Assembly: GCA_030849805.1 (NCBI GenBank)
Contig: JASANZ010002255.1
Location: forward strand, 53,268 to 117,267
Length of the DNA stretch: 64,000 nucleotides
DNA from: Sergeia podlipaevii
Taxonomy: Eukaryota > Euglenozoa > Kinetoplastea > Trypanosomatida > Trypanosomatidae
Reading direction: 5' to 3'
In this document: positions 38,220 through 49,341 of the stretch, piece by piece
How the letters are laid out: the number at the start of each line of letters is the position of its first letter
Numbering within the stretch: the first letter of the stretch is position 1
Made by a program: the position numbers and the translations under genes
The notes under the pieces: generated by a model
Told to the model about the DNA's origin: nothing
The model's input: the letters and a program-made list of their open reading frames with translations, nothing else
The model's database searches: none

Positions 38220-39595
38220 ATGACCTATGCTATAATAAAATATGTAATTATACTAACAAAAGAAGGTAGATGAAGGTACAGAGCTAACTCTCTTTAAAAA
38301 AAAAAAAACTTAGAATGTAAAGAGATTCAAAGAGACTGTTCCCCCACACACTCTCACACACACACACGCCGTTGTCCAAAGGAAAACCCAATGTGCGTGT
38401 GCGTGTGTGTGTATATGTGATGCGGGTGTTGTAATTTAATTTGGAGCACACGACGACGACGACAACAACAACAACAAAAAAAGCTACCAATAAAAAAAAA
38501 AGAATAAGTGAGAAGGGACAGTTATATCACATATTGAAGCAATGCGTATCAAATATATACAAAGGAATCAATTGGAATTACTAAAAGCAAAGAGAAGCCT
38601 CAATGCAAGGGCGCCTCCTCTCTACCCCCTCTTTTTTTTCTCATTTGCTGCTGTTGTATAAGAGGCAAGACTCACTGTCTTCTCGCAGCTCCAGCCAACT
38701 ATCCTTTGACTATAGAGGGGAACTTATACTGGCTTGTCTCTTGTTTTGCTCATGGTCTTTTTTTTCTTTTTTTAAGTATGTCCTCAGCTTCAAGCTGATT
38801 AGAGAATTTAGTTGAAAATAACACACACACACACACACACAAACAGACGGCAACATACACACAATACCGCCGTTTCTCTTCCTCTTCAGCTTCACCGCTT
38901 AACAGGGCATCTTATGAAACTGCCCTCCAAACCCCCCTTTCCAGAGAGATGCATAACTCTCTCTCTCCCCGTCTCTGTGCTCCATCTTTGTCCCCTTCCC
39001 CCTTCGCATTTCTGCTATTTCTTTTTTTTTTTTCCCTCCCCACTTCCCCTTCCATTTATTGATTGATGCTCACGTGTCAATTGATTATGCACGACAGCGC
39101 CTCACCGCCACCGTACATAGCACACACACACACTTACACACACACACACATATGTACACATGCAATCAAATAGCAGGGGTGAGAGGAGAGGGGGAGGAGG
39201 AAAGAAGAAAAAGACGAGCAGCCAGAAAGAGAGGATAATCCAATCTCGATATACCTATAAGCACACCAATACACCCCCATCCAAATCAAGGGTCCTTCTC
39301 TGACATAAGAACATCATCATCATCATCTCTCTCTCTCTCTCTCTCTTTTGCAGTTGATTCACTTTATTCTTTCATTTATTTTTTTTTCTTTCCAAAAAAA
39401 AAAACCAGTTTTTAACCCAACTTAGCAACACACACCTATATTGCAAACAACAAGAACAATAACGCGCCCTCACAATATCGCTTTCCCCCTCTGCCGCTAA
39501 AGAGTATGTGGAGCAGCGCGCATCCTTTTACATTACTCACTTGAAACTTCACCTCCTGCTTCCCTCGCCAAAGCAAAGATTTTTACATACCCATC
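38220..39595. other. Intergenic spacer, PWP2 / GCN1
   Basis: Plus-strand A13 at about 38295-38307 and a purine-rich stretch at 38258-38276 are candidate minus-strand splicing tracts for PWP2. Also (CA)10 at 38821-38840, CA-rich sequence near 39121-39150, and (CAT)5 followed by (CT)10 at 39312-39346. No gene seen. Confidence 0.6.
39312..39346. repeat. Compound (CAT)5(CT)10 microsatellite
   Basis: Two adjoining simple repeats in the presumed 3' UTR region of GCN1. Confidence 0.85.
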
Positions 39596-42500
39596 TTAGT
39601 AGACTGTATCAGCGCAGAGTTCATCGTCCAGATCCGCATCAAACTGGCCAACGACATTCCACTGAGAGCTTGTCTCGCGACTGAAGCTATCATAAAGACT
39701 AGCGCTCGCTGGGTACGTGTTCGCAATGGCATCATAGAAGTACTGTGCCGTACTCATCATCTGTTCATCCGTGTTGTTCGCCAGACGCATCAAGGGCATG
39801 TACACATCAGGCTTGAACTTTTCAGCTGAGACGCACTTGGTAGCCGCAATGGCACCGGCGGCACGCAGAAGCCACATGGCGGTCATCTTGTCCCTAATTC
39901 CGAAGGCCGCTGCCGCGCGCAGGTGCTCCGCGGCGACATCGAGGAACGTCTGATCGGTACGGCCAGGTGCACACACGGTAAGAGAGTACACCAGGGCAAA
40001 GCCCGCAAGCGCCTGGACGCCCTTGGTGGAGGTAGACGCCAAAGCCCGTTCCTTGATATCCGAGAGAGCCTCCTCGGACATGCTAGCGGACTTGCACAGA
40101 GCACCAACCGCCACACAAGCAGCGGTGGCCTGCGCCGGGCTCTCAGCGTTCTCCCAAATGGGTCGGACAAGGTCCATGAGCTTCTGGATGTGCGGGAACG
40201 CCTTTTCAAAGTTGGCGTAGCGCATCACGGTGGAGATAAAGCGGCACATCACAGTGCGCAGCAGCGGAGAGTCCACCGCAGCCTTCTTGGTGACGACCGT
40301 ACCGAGAATGAGATCGGCGTACTTCTCTGAGCGGTGCAGCAGCTGGATCACTACACGGAGCGCCAGCACGCGGGCCTCACCGCTGTCACACAGCGCGGCA
40401 TTGAACATGGCCAGCGCCATGGTGCCCTCCACCATCTTCTCCTTACCACTCGCAGGGTAGTCCATAAGCTGCAGGCAGAGGCGCACGAGCGCGAGCACGA
40501 CGCTGCCCTCGTTGCGCGTGAAGAGCACCTTGGAGCAGCGACCAGCGACCGTGTTGGCAGCCGCCGCGCTGATTGCGCGTGGCGCAAATTCCATCAAGTC
40601 CTGAATGCACTCGACCGCCTCCACCTTCTGCTGAGGGGTGCCGTAGTCCAGTCCGCGATTGTAGAAGGCCATGAGGGACTCGAAGAGGCGAGGTTCGCCC
40701 TCACCGAGAACAGTGAATTCAGGAGTAGAAGATGAGATAAAGGCACGTGCGGTAACGGCAAGAGTGAGTTGAAACACTTCCAAGTACTGAAGCAGGTAGC
40801 GTCCGGCGGCACGCTTGCTCGCGGTGACGTCCTGTTGGTCCTCTTCAGGCATCTCGTCAACCACGCGCTGCTCCAGAGATGAAATGATTTCCGGAATCAT
40901 GCGAGCCGCGTTGAGGCGAGTCTCGTTGTCGTCGTCACCAAGCGCGGTGATGGCGGCACGAAGCACATTGATAATGCCTTCCGTGTTCTCAATGCTTGCG
41001 GCGTAGCAGAAGGCCTCCGCACAGAGAAGTGCGCCAAGACGGCGCTCAGGCACGTTGAGGGCCTTCTGAATGTACTCAATGGGCATGTCTTCGTACTCAC
41101 GCGGGCACATCTCGATGAACTTCTGCATCACATCCGTGGCACCCGGCAGGCGCTGAATGGTAAAGCTGAGCAGGAGATGGATCGTGTCATCGATGTACTT
41201 GCACATTTCATCTTCTGCCTCTTCCACGTCCAGAATGGCATCGATGAGCTCGACGTTGCTCTCCGTGTGCGTTTCCTGCGCCTTGAGGTGCTTGAAGATG
41301 AGCGAGAGCGCAATGCTGGGCTTCACCTTGACCACCTCCACCACACCACGTACGCTCGTGGCGAGCTGCGCTACCACTGCGCTCTCAATGAGGCGGGGAC
41401 CAACAGAGCGAGACACCTTCGCAAATACATCACGCGCCGCCTCTTGCACTGCTTCGTCCGCGTCCTGCATGCCTGGCAGGACACAGCCAACGATCTGGCC
41501 ACCCATGCTGATAAGCTTCTTTGAGTCCGCAAACTGCACCACTGTGGAGAGGCAGACGAGGGAGCCAAGCTTGTTGCGGCGCCCTCCAATGTGGTAGGTG
41601 TCGCACAACACATCGACAAAGCGCTCGATGGTCTCGTTCATGCGCGACGTGAACTCGATCGTCTTGGCCGCCACCTCTACACAGTCCGGATTGTCTGAAG
41701 AGCCAAAGTGGACGAGCAGGCGAACAAGGCCGTCAAAGATCTTACTAATAGCGGCGCGGATGCTAGCCACGCAGGCCTGCCACGCCATGTTCGTGTCGTT
41801 GCGCACCGCCGCACCGTGCTCGTTGCGACCGCAGAAGATGGCAGAGAGCATGCGGACAAGATTGTCGGCGCCGAGCATCTCCTCGAGAGAGGCCAGAATA
41901 GACACGCCGCGCTTCTCGACGTCACGGGCGTTCTCCATGGTGAGGATACCGCCCTCCTCCTCGGTAGCAGCGGCGGCCTGATCGATGCCGGTGGTGGCCT
42001 CGATTGTCTCGGCAAGAGCGGCGCGGTCCTCGTCGGCAACTTCGTTGAGGGCCGCCTGAATGCGCATCTTCTTCTTGATGTGAGCGACAAGGTGCAGCAT
42101 CAGCTTCGAAGACAGCAGCAGCGAACTATGGCGCAGCGTTGTGGCCTCGCTGACAACGCCATTGAGCAGCGGATCGAGCACGAGAGAGAGGTTGCGAGTA
42201 CCGTAGAGGCTGATGATGCTATCACCAGCTGCCAGCGCCACGTCACGGACCTTATCAGAGTAGTGAGAGAGACCCTCAAGCACCCACGGGAACGCCACAG
42301 GCAGGAACTTCTGGAAGCTGTCAGTATCAAAGGTGGAGGGGGCGTAGATCATAATGTATAGGAAGCCCTCCCGCACGGCGGGCTTCTCGTCTGTCATACC
42401 AGCCTCAATGGTGGGGAAGTACAGCTCCAGCATAGACTCTCCGCAAGCCTGCACGAGCTCCACAAACACCTGCGCTGCGCCAGACTTCTCGATCGTACCA

Positions 42501-45500
42501 GAGTGAATCTTCTGGAGCACACCGAAGGACCAGCATGCGATATCATCAATCAACTTGCCGCCCACTGCTGAGCTCAGGCAGCCAATGGCCTTGGCGGCCG
42601 TCGTGCGGGCCTCCGTCTGGGGATCCTGCGAGGCCTCCTCAAGGAGCCGCACAAGGTCTTCCGCGTAGGGCTCCAGCGTCTTGGCGTCGTTGACGAGGTT
42701 CACCATGGAGGCAACGATCTGGGCTGCCTTGGCACGGGTGTGAGGCATCTGACCGCTAAGGCCCCGGGAGAGCACAGGAATGATAAGCGCCAGAGAGGCG
42801 GGGTCCACAACGTTGATAAAACGTGTGTAGAGCAGCGCATCAAGAGCAGGCTCAGTTTCCGTACTTGGCAAGCGCATGGCGTTCAGGATGAGGTCAACAT
42901 GCTCTTGGATCTCCGGGTTGGACACAACGCCAGCCACACGTTTCAGAGCGTTGAAGGCGGCCACGGACACAGAGTTGTTCACATCAAATAGGCACCCAGT
43001 GATGTGCTTCATGATCTGCGGCAGCGTGGCAGCGAGCTGCTTGGGTGAGCAGAAGGCGACGTAGCCAATAAACTGCAGCGGCGCCACACGCTTCTTCGCC
43101 ACATCGGAGTCGAGCATCGCAACAAGACGGGGAATTAACTGACGAAGACCGACACCGGTGAGGTTGCGCATCATAACACGAGAGGCGTCATCGGCGCACT
43201 CGGAGATCTTGGGGTCAAGGTCCGCCACGCCTTCGAGCAGAATCGGGGACACAGAGAGCGCGTAGGGCTCAAAGCGGGTGCCGAGAACGTCACAGAGCAC
43301 CTCTACCAGCACCATCGCACCAGACTTCTCCGCCTGCTTCTTCTCGTTACCCGCCTCCGTGATGGTCTCTAGAATGACGTAACGGCGCAGCGAAGACAGA
43401 CCGAGCCCCTGCAGCACACCGACCAGACCCCATGCGTGCGCCTTCTTCTTAATGTAAGAACCAGAGTGCACCACCTGCTTGATGCACTTGCTCATGAACT
43501 CGTCCAGCTTCTCAGAGTTGCGCACCTTCTCGTTTTGCGCAATCTCCCGCATAGACTCGCAGACGCAGCGGTGCACCATGGCGGACTGCGAGTTATTCAA
43601 AGTGCGGTTCTGCTGATCGATGATGGCCTCGAGCAGCTCCGTCTCCTGAAGGCGGCAGCTGATAATGGTGAGCCAGACGGTGGCAGTCGCAAGGTACAGC
43701 TCCTTGTGCGTCTGCGTCGCGTCCTTGGGTGGCTTCGCCAGTCGAGCCTGCAGCTCCGCGGCGATCTTCTTCAGTGTAGCGAGATCCATGTCCTTGAGCA
43801 CGACGCGACCGGCAGAAAGAATGGACTTCATAAGAGACTCACCCGTTGTGAGGGCCTCTGTGAGCGAGCAGAGGTACTCCATCACAAAGGCGGGCACGTC
43901 ACCCTTGTAGGTGGGGGAGAGCGCTTGAAAGGCAATCACACTGGCAATGCCGCCGACGGTGGTGATGTCCTCCGCCCACGCACGCTGCTGCGCCTCCGTG
44001 GTGTCTCTGCGGGCAAAGAGATCCGTCATCACCTCGACGATGCGTTGGGCATTAGCGGGGTACTGCCCGTAAGTAGCAAGGAAGTACAGCAGATCCGTCC
44101 AGTCAGAGGGCTCCAGCACAAACTCGTACTTGGGGTCAGACACAATCGCAATCACGTTCTTGGCGATGTTGGCGCTCGTATTGTCCTTGACAAACACCTG
44201 GGACAGCACGAGGGCACGGCGGCAGGAGCGGAAGTGTGTGAATCTCCCAAAGGAGGCGGCACTGACCTCGCGGACGGAGCTGACGGTGTTGAAGAGGCCG
44301 GCTTCCACCACGGAGAGCCGGGAGCTGGGAATCATCGCCATGAGTGTGTGGAAGCCCTGCTGCACGCTCTTGTAGAGAGACGGGAAGCTTTGAAGAATGC
44401 CGGCAAAGAGCTCAAGCGTTTCTGTGGGCTGCGGAAGGTCAGGCTGGCCGAGGTTCTGCAGCAGCACGCTCAGTAGTTGATGCTGGGTGGCAATGGGAAT
44501 GGTGGTGGCGATGGCGTTGCCGCCGCGGCCGGGCTTAAAGGCCACTCGTGCAAAGGCAGCAAGGACAACAAAGAGCGGCGCTGGCAGCATCTGCGGAAGT
44601 GCCATACGAAGTGCCTGCGCACGAGCAGAGACGGCAGCCACGTCAGCAACGGTGAGAGTGCGCTCACGCGTAAGGTAGGCCACGGCAACGGCGAGCTCGC
44701 GGACCATCGTCGAGAGCGGGGTGCAGGCAAGGAGTCCAACAATGGCGTCGAGAGATAGCACGGAAAGCACAGCTGGCACAGTGGCAACATCATCATCCGA
44801 GCCATTGATCTTGCTGTTGACGCCGCTGCGGCTAGGCGCAGCGCTGCGGTTCAAGATGGACTGAAGTGACGGATACAAGATGGAAACGCCAATCTTGTTG
44901 AACTTGCCGTTGGTGCCTACTAGGCGGGCGGCGAGGAAGGGCATCTTATGCTGGCGAACCGTGGGCAGAATCACCTTGGTGCGCTTCGCCACCTCCGCAC
45001 GAAGAGCGTCACGCCCCTTGGCGAGTGCAATGGCGTCCTTCTTCTTCATATCCAGAAAGTCATCCTCGGAGGTGCCCTTCGGTGCGCGCTCGGGGTAGTT
45101 CTTCAGAAGTTGCTGCTCGCGCAGAGTGCAGTCCTCATACTCGTCCATCACATCATCCCACTCGGCCGCAATAGCACGATCGCGCTCATCAAGGCCCTGG
45201 AAGTAGGCGGCCGACTCCGTAATAGAGGCGAGCAACTGCACGAAAATATCTTCCGAGGCCGCCGCACACGCGGTGCTAGCGCTGTTGGCGTTGACTGTCA
45301 GCAGGAGGGCCACAGCGCGGCACGCCGCGATGGACTCGTGCTCGTGTGCGTGAAGCATCGTGTTGCGTAGGGCGGCCATCAGGGCAGTGCAGATGCGAGG
45401 CTCTGAAAGTAGGTAATTGTACTCATCCGTAAAGACACGATTGAAGTCGCGGACATCGACGTGCTTCTCGCGAGTGCGATAGCGGCGATGCGGGTGGTTG

Positions 45501-47911
45501 CCAGGAAGGAAAAAACAGGCGTCCTCACTCTGCACGTTGTCGTGCCCGAAGCACGTCAGCACCTGCACCAGCGTCTTCGCAATGCTTGCACAAGCGGGAC
45601 CAGTGGCACTGCTGCTGTCCTGAGCAAGTTTGGGCAAATGACGCAGCAGCGCAGCTGTGATGGTGCGCAGTGCGGTCCCAGCGCTTCCGGAGAGAATAGC
45701 AGGCTTGGCAGCGGTACCAAGGCCGCACACCCCATGCATCGCACTGTTCCACAGCGCCGTCACACTCGTCGCGTCGTCAAGACCGTTCACGTAGGTGACA
45801 AGCGGCTTACGAATACGACCACTGACGTGTGTGAGCAGCATCGCGAGAGCGTCATACTGCTTGGCAACGGTTGCAAGGGCAATGGCAACCACAGCAACGC
45901 GATCGGCCTCGTAGGTATCCTCGCTCTGCGCCAGCAGCTGTCCGAGCACATCCGCGGTGCTCAGCAGAGGCGCCAACTTCGCAATCTTCACAGCCGCTGC
46001 CTCAGCCCCACGCTGCTTCACATCCTCGACGACAAAAGCGAGGGCGAGAAAGGCATCCGGCCGCACAACCTGCACCTCCACGCACTCATCCAGCAGGTCA
46101 TCCACGAGCAAGCCAATCACGTCCACTGGTGTGTGCTTAGGTGAGAGCTGCACAAGCAGCGCACGACGCACGTCGTCCTCCTTCTTGGCCATCTTCACAG
46201 CAGCAAGTAGACCATCCGTGACATAAGCCTCCATGCGGAACAGGCCCACAAGCCTCAGCGCCTCTGAGGCAGATTCCACCGCTGGCGTCGCCACTTCACG
46301 ATCCAACACAGACACAAGCGGAGCCACATCAAACAGTGCCGCCTCAGCAGCAGTGCTCCCCGACTCGCGGCATTCCTGCGGCAGCGCGGAGACCATCTCG
46401 CATACCAAGCGCAGCACAGCCGCCTTCTCTGGCGGGGAGCGGCACCGCGTGGACAATGCAAAGGCCACAGCTTCAATAAATGCCGTGAGCAGCGGAAGCG
46501 CGGCCGCTGAGGAGGAAGACGCGGTGCCCCCTTCCTGAGCACCACGGTAGCTCTCAGGCTTCATGCGGAGAAGGAGCTGCGCGTACATCTTCGAAATCGT
46601 CACCGCCACGTCACGCGTAAGCACCTTCGCATTCGTCACAAACGGTGCGAAGAGTTGCATGAAGGCGTCCTTGCCCCTGGAGGCAAAGAGCTCGGCCAGA
46701 TCGCCGCCTGGCGCAGAGGCTAGCACGCTGACATAATCACTAAACATTTCGCTCGTCACAGTAGTAAGCCCCATGTTGTACAGACAGGCGCTGATGACGT
46801 CTTGAGAATTCGCCAAGACGCCTCCACCGAGAGCATCAGCAATCGTGCGGCCAGAGCCGAGGAGGAGATAGAGGGTGCCGGGGGCTGCCTTGATGGTGGC
46901 AGTGATGATTTCCTTGGTGAGTGCACCAGCACACGCGGCTGCGCAGCTGCATGTGTTGCCAAAGGCGACAATCGTCACAGCGGCGGCTTCCACAGGGGCC
47001 AGCGTGGCTCTCGCGCGCACGCAAGCAGCGGCACCATTGTCTGTCGCGCAGCACGTGCCCATAAAACGACGTAAGCGACGCACAGAGCCGCTCTCAAGAA
47101 ACACAGCATTGCCAGTATGCTCGACCTCCCAAAGTGAATGTTGATGCTGCTGCTGCTCCTTCTTGTTGCTGCTGCGCACCTTGTCCCTCGCCAACGAGAA
47201 CTTGTGGCTGCTGGCATGGAAGATAGCGTACGCACAAGTCACGCTGGCAAGCAGCTTAAAAAATAGGGCCTGAACATCCTCCCTGCTCACCTCCTTGAGA
47301 CGCACGGTGGAGTTGTCAGCCTTGCGAGGCACCACACAGACGCGGCCTCCCTGCGTGGCGCTTCCACCAGCCGCAGAAACTGGTACGTTGCTGCTCCGGC
47401 CAAAGGCCACACTTCGCTTGCTCACCACAGCAGGAACCTCAAACACAACGGGGCTGGCCAGCCTCAACAGCTCCTCCGCACACCGCACCATGGTGCGGCT
47501 GCTGTTAAACAGGGAGGAGGAGGCGGAGAGCTGCGCAACAACGTGAAGAGCTGCGTACCACTCCTGAAGCGTAAGCGGGGTAGCGGTGGCAGTGAAGGGA
47601 AGAAGCTGCCTGTGCATACGGCGCTGGTAGCGAACCTGCACCTGGGGCAACTTGGCGGCGCTGACGACGCACTGAATGACCATCAGGGGGTGGATGGCCT
47701 TGATGGGGCGTTGCGCCAGTAGTCGCATCTCCTCCGGCACCCCATCCACCTTGAGACCACCCTCGAACTGCTCCTGGCGTAGACGGTTGAACTCTGTTAG
47801 CTGAGCGTGTTCCTTTTCAGAAAGAGGGTTGTTGTAGTTGAAGAGGGCCTGCACAGCCATCGGGACCGTGCGCGGACGCTGAAGGGCAGCTGCAATGGTG
47901 GGGAGATCCAT
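39596..47911 (-). CDS. GCN1: GCN1, HEAT-repeat activator of the GCN2 eIF2alpha kinase
   Basis: 2771 residues (yeast 2672, human 2671), nearly all helical HEAT repeats. The central region, about residues 1540-1760, is diagnostic of the GCN1/eEF3-like segment: FEPYALSVSPILLEGVADLD, ADDASRVMMRNLTGVGLRQL, IGYVAFCSPKQLAATLPQI, and YTRFINVVDPASLALIIPVL, followed by HTRAKAAQIVASMVNLV. In yeast this region binds ribosomes and the GCN2 N-terminal domain binds further C-terminal. GCN1 senses stalled or collided ribosomes and passes the signal to GCN2-type kinases. The reading frame is intact over 8.3 kb. The ATG at 47911 lies about 24 bases from a good AG acceptor behind a polypyrimidine tract. Very little low-complexity insertion is present, unlike many neighbours. 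Confidence 0.93.
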   Translation of the reverse strand: MDLPTIAAALQRPRTVPMAVQALFNYNNPLSEKEHAQLTEFNRLRQEQFEGGLKVDGVPEEMRLLAQRPIKAIHPLMVIQCVVSAAKLPQVQVRYQRRMHRQLLPFTATATPLTLQEWYAALHVVAQLSASSSLFNSSRTMVRCAEELLRLASPVVFEVPAVVSKRSVAFGRSSNVPVSAAGGSATQGGRVCVVPRKADNSTVRLKEVSREDVQALFFKLLASVTCAYAIFHASSHKFSLARDKVRSSNKKEQQQHQHSLWEVEHTGNAVFLESGSVRRLRRFMGTCCATDNGAAACVRARATLAPVEAAAVTIVAFGNTCSCAAACAGALTKEIITATIKAAPGTLYLLLGSGRTIADALGGGVLANSQDVISACLYNMGLTTVTSEMFSDYVSVLASAPGGDLAELFASRGKDAFMQLFAPFVTNAKVLTRDVAVTISKMYAQLLLRMKPESYRGAQEGGTASSSSAAALPLLTAFIEAVAFALSTRCRSPPEKAAVLRLVCEMVSALPQECRESGSTAAEAALFDVAPLVSVLDREVATPAVESASEALRLVGLFRMEAYVTDGLLAAVKMAKKEDDVRRALLVQLSPKHTPVDVIGLLVDDLLDECVEVQVVRPDAFLALAFVVEDVKQRGAEAAAVKIAKLAPLLSTADVLGQLLAQSEDTYEADRVAVVAIALATVAKQYDALAMLLTHVSGRIRKPLVTYVNGLDDATSVTALWNSAMHGVCGLGTAAKPAILSGSAGTALRTITAALLRHLPKLAQDSSSATGPACASIAKTLVQVLTCFGHDNVQSEDACFFLPGNHPHRRYRTREKHVDVRDFNRVFTDEYNYLLSEPRICTALMAALRNTMLHAHEHESIAACRAVALLLTVNANSASTACAAASEDIFVQLLASITESAAYFQGLDERDRAIAAEWDDVMDEYEDCTLREQQLLKNYPERAPKGTSEDDFLDMKKKDAIALAKGRDALRAEVAKRTKVILPTVRQHKMPFLAARLVGTNGKFNKIGVSILYPSLQSILNRSAAPSRSGVNSKINGSDDDVATVPAVLSVLSLDAIVGLLACTPLSTMVRELAVAVAYLTRERTLTVADVAAVSARAQALRMALPQMLPAPLFVVLAAFARVAFKPGRGGNAIATTIPIATQHQLLSVLLQNLGQPDLPQPTETLELFAGILQSFPSLYKSVQQGFHTLMAMIPSSRLSVVEAGLFNTVSSVREVSAASFGRFTHFRSCRRALVLSQVFVKDNTSANIAKNVIAIVSDPKYEFVLEPSDWTDLLYFLATYGQYPANAQRIVEVMTDLFARRDTTEAQQRAWAEDITTVGGIASVIAFQALSPTYKGDVPAFVMEYLCSLTEALTTGESLMKSILSAGRVVLKDMDLATLKKIAAELQARLAKPPKDATQTHKELYLATATVWLTIISCRLQETELLEAIIDQQNRTLNNSQSAMVHRCVCESMREIAQNEKVRNSEKLDEFMSKCIKQVVHSGSYIKKKAHAWGLVGVLQGLGLSSLRRYVILETITEAGNEKKQAEKSGAMVLVEVLCDVLGTRFEPYALSVSPILLEGVADLDPKISECADDASRVMMRNLTGVGLRQLIPRLVAMLDSDVAKKRVAPLQFIGYVAFCSPKQLAATLPQIMKHITGCLFDVNNSVSVAAFNALKRVAGVVSNPEIQEHVDLILNAMRLPSTETEPALDALLYTRFINVVDPASLALIIPVLSRGLSGQMPHTRAKAAQIVASMVNLVNDAKTLEPYAEDLVRLLEEASQDPQTEARTTAAKAIGCLSSAVGGKLIDDIACWSFGVLQKIHSGTIEKSGAAQVFVELVQACGESMLELYFPTIEAGMTDEKPAVREGFLYIMIYAPSTFDTDSFQKFLPVAFPWVLEGLSHYSDKVRDVALAAGDSIISLYGTRNLSLVLDPLLNGVVSEATTLRHSSLLLSSKLMLHLVAHIKKKMRIQAALNEVADEDRAALAETIEATTGIDQAAAATEEEGGILTMENARDVEKRGVSILASLEEMLGADNLVRMLSAIFCGRNEHGAAVRNDTNMAWQACVASIRAAISKIFDGLVRLLVHFGSSDNPDCVEVAAKTIEFTSRMNETIERFVDVLCDTYHIGGRRNKLGSLVCLSTVVQFADSKKLISMGGQIVGCVLPGMQDADEAVQEAARDVFAKVSRSVGPRLIESAVVAQLATSVRGVVEVVKVKPSIALSLIFKHLKAQETHTESNVELIDAILDVEEAEDEMCKYIDDTIHLLLSFTIQRLPGATDVMQKFIEMCPREYEDMPIEYIQKALNVPERRLGALLCAEAFCYAASIENTEGIINVLRAAITALGDDDNETRLNAARMIPEIISSLEQRVVDEMPEEDQQDVTASKRAAGRYLLQYLEVFQLTLAVTARAFISSSTPEFTVLGEGEPRLFESLMAFYNRGLDYGTPQQKVEAVECIQDLMEFAPRAISAAAANTVAGRCSKVLFTRNEGSVVLALVRLCLQLMDYPASGKEKMVEGTMALAMFNAALCDSGEARVLALRVVIQLLHRSEKYADLILGTVVTKKAAVDSPLLRTVMCRFISTVMRYANFEKAFPHIQKLMDLVRPIWENAESPAQATAACVAVGALCKSASMSEEALSDIKERALASTSTKGVQALAGFALVYSLTVCAPGRTDQTFLDVAAEHLRAAAAFGIRDKMTAMWLLRAAGAIAATKCVSAEKFKPDVYMPLMRLANNTDEQMMSTAQYFYDAIANTYPASASLYDSFSRETSSQWNVVGQFDADLDDELCADTVY

Positions 47912-49341
47912 CTACTCGACTCTGTAGTGCACTTCTTGATATGTTTAAAAAACAAAAAGAAAAGTGATGTAATAGAAAAAAATCAATGGAATAATCTCCT
48001 TCTTTCTCTCTTTACCCGTCTCTTGGGCGAGAGAAGATTTGGCCAGCGCACGCTTGTTAATGCTGTTGTTGTTATTGCTTATCTCAAGAAACTGACGAGG
48101 CGGTGTAGTGAGGTAACTCGCCTGTCAGTTCGGGATCAAAAAAAAACAAACAAACACACACACACGCAAAAAAAGAGAAGAACAAACACACGCTCTCTCT
48201 CTCTCAGACGCAGTGCAGATGTCGTATTTCACTATTCTATTTTTAAACTACTAATTGAAGAGGCGACAATAATAATAATAATAATAATGAGAAAAAAAAA
48301 AAGAGGAAGATACATGATGTATATATTCAGTGAGAAGGTTCCAAAGAGAAGAAGGTAATCTTAGGGTATTGTCATTCTACTTGACAGACTGCCACTACAA
48401 GATGATATATAGATATATGTTTTGATTCTTCTAAATGTTTGACTTATATACTTTTCTCTTGTCTGCCTCTATAGTTTAGATAAAGAGAAATGAGATATGA
48501 TGAAGCGTTGGCACGCTTCATCGCTCGATCCTTGCTTTTTTTTTTTTACCCCTCCTTTTTAAAACCAATAAATTATGCTACTCTTAGCAATATCATTCAT
48601 TCCTTTGTTGTAGTTGTTGCTGTTGCTGCTACCTTCCTCCTTCTTTTATCCTCCTTTTCTGTTGTAAAAATACATATATATGTACAAAATCCAAATAGAG
48701 AAACAAAAGGTAGAGAATTAGAGAAGAACATGTTTCAATTTTCTTTCTTCTCTTCTATTTTCTTCTCAAATACACCTTCCTCCCCCCCTCCCCTTCCATA
48801 CACACAGATCATGAATAATGAGTGCGGCGAGGTATGGCACACGCGACATACTCGTTTCAATAATGGAAATAATAATAATGATGACAATAAACACAAAGCA
48901 ACCAACAACAACAACAACAAAAGCGAGATGAAGATAAAGATGCGTTAGGAACATGGAAAAAAAAATCTTTCAGCATTACTCATCATCTCAAATGGCTCTC
49001 TCTTTCCATACCCCTTAAAAAAAAGAAAAAAAAAGCACACAACTACTGCTGCATATGAAATCAAAGGTCTAGTACCTAGACACCCACTGTACCTATAAAA
49101 AAATACTCAGAAAGTGAACGGGACAGTTGGGTATGGCGTACAAGAATGAAAAAAAATGTATGAGTAAATAGAACGAAAGAACGTGTATGTATAAACAATT
49201 CAAAAAAAAAAAAGAGGAGCAACTCATTTAAAATTGTATTAGTTACGATATGATACGCGACCGCGCTATCTGCCTCTCCCTCTCCTTTCCTCCACTCTCC
49301 TTCACTCCGTACACCGCCTCACATACACCTCTTCTTTCAAT
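47912..49341. other. Intergenic spacer, GCN1 / phosphotransferase gene
   Basis: AT-rich with CT-rich sequence near 47998-48015 and 48192-48205, (AAT)n near 48268-48288, A runs near 48288-48302, a T run near 48537-48547, (CAA)n near 48903-48920, and A runs near 49018-49035. The 183- and 152-residue frames on the plus strand are simple-sequence artefacts. No gene seen. Confidence 0.6.
47935..47964 (-). promoter_or_regulatory. Putative trans-splicing signal for GCN1
   Basis: On the minus strand a T-rich tract (plus-strand A/G 47947-47964, one C) is followed by the first AG at 47936-47935, about 23 bases upstream of the GCN1 ATG. The acceptor position is inferred from the usual tract-then-first-AG rule. 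Confidence 0.5.

Noticed and set aside
43436..44476. 346-codon plus-strand frame opposite GCN1
   Set aside because: It is an antisense shadow of a strongly conserved GCN1 segment; the sequence has no recognisable domain and the codon pattern is explained by the minus-strand gene.
47807..48358. 183-codon plus-strand frame across the GCN1 start
   Set aside because: It crosses the GCN1 leader and its Lys/Arg and Ile runs come from A-rich and (AAT)n repeats.
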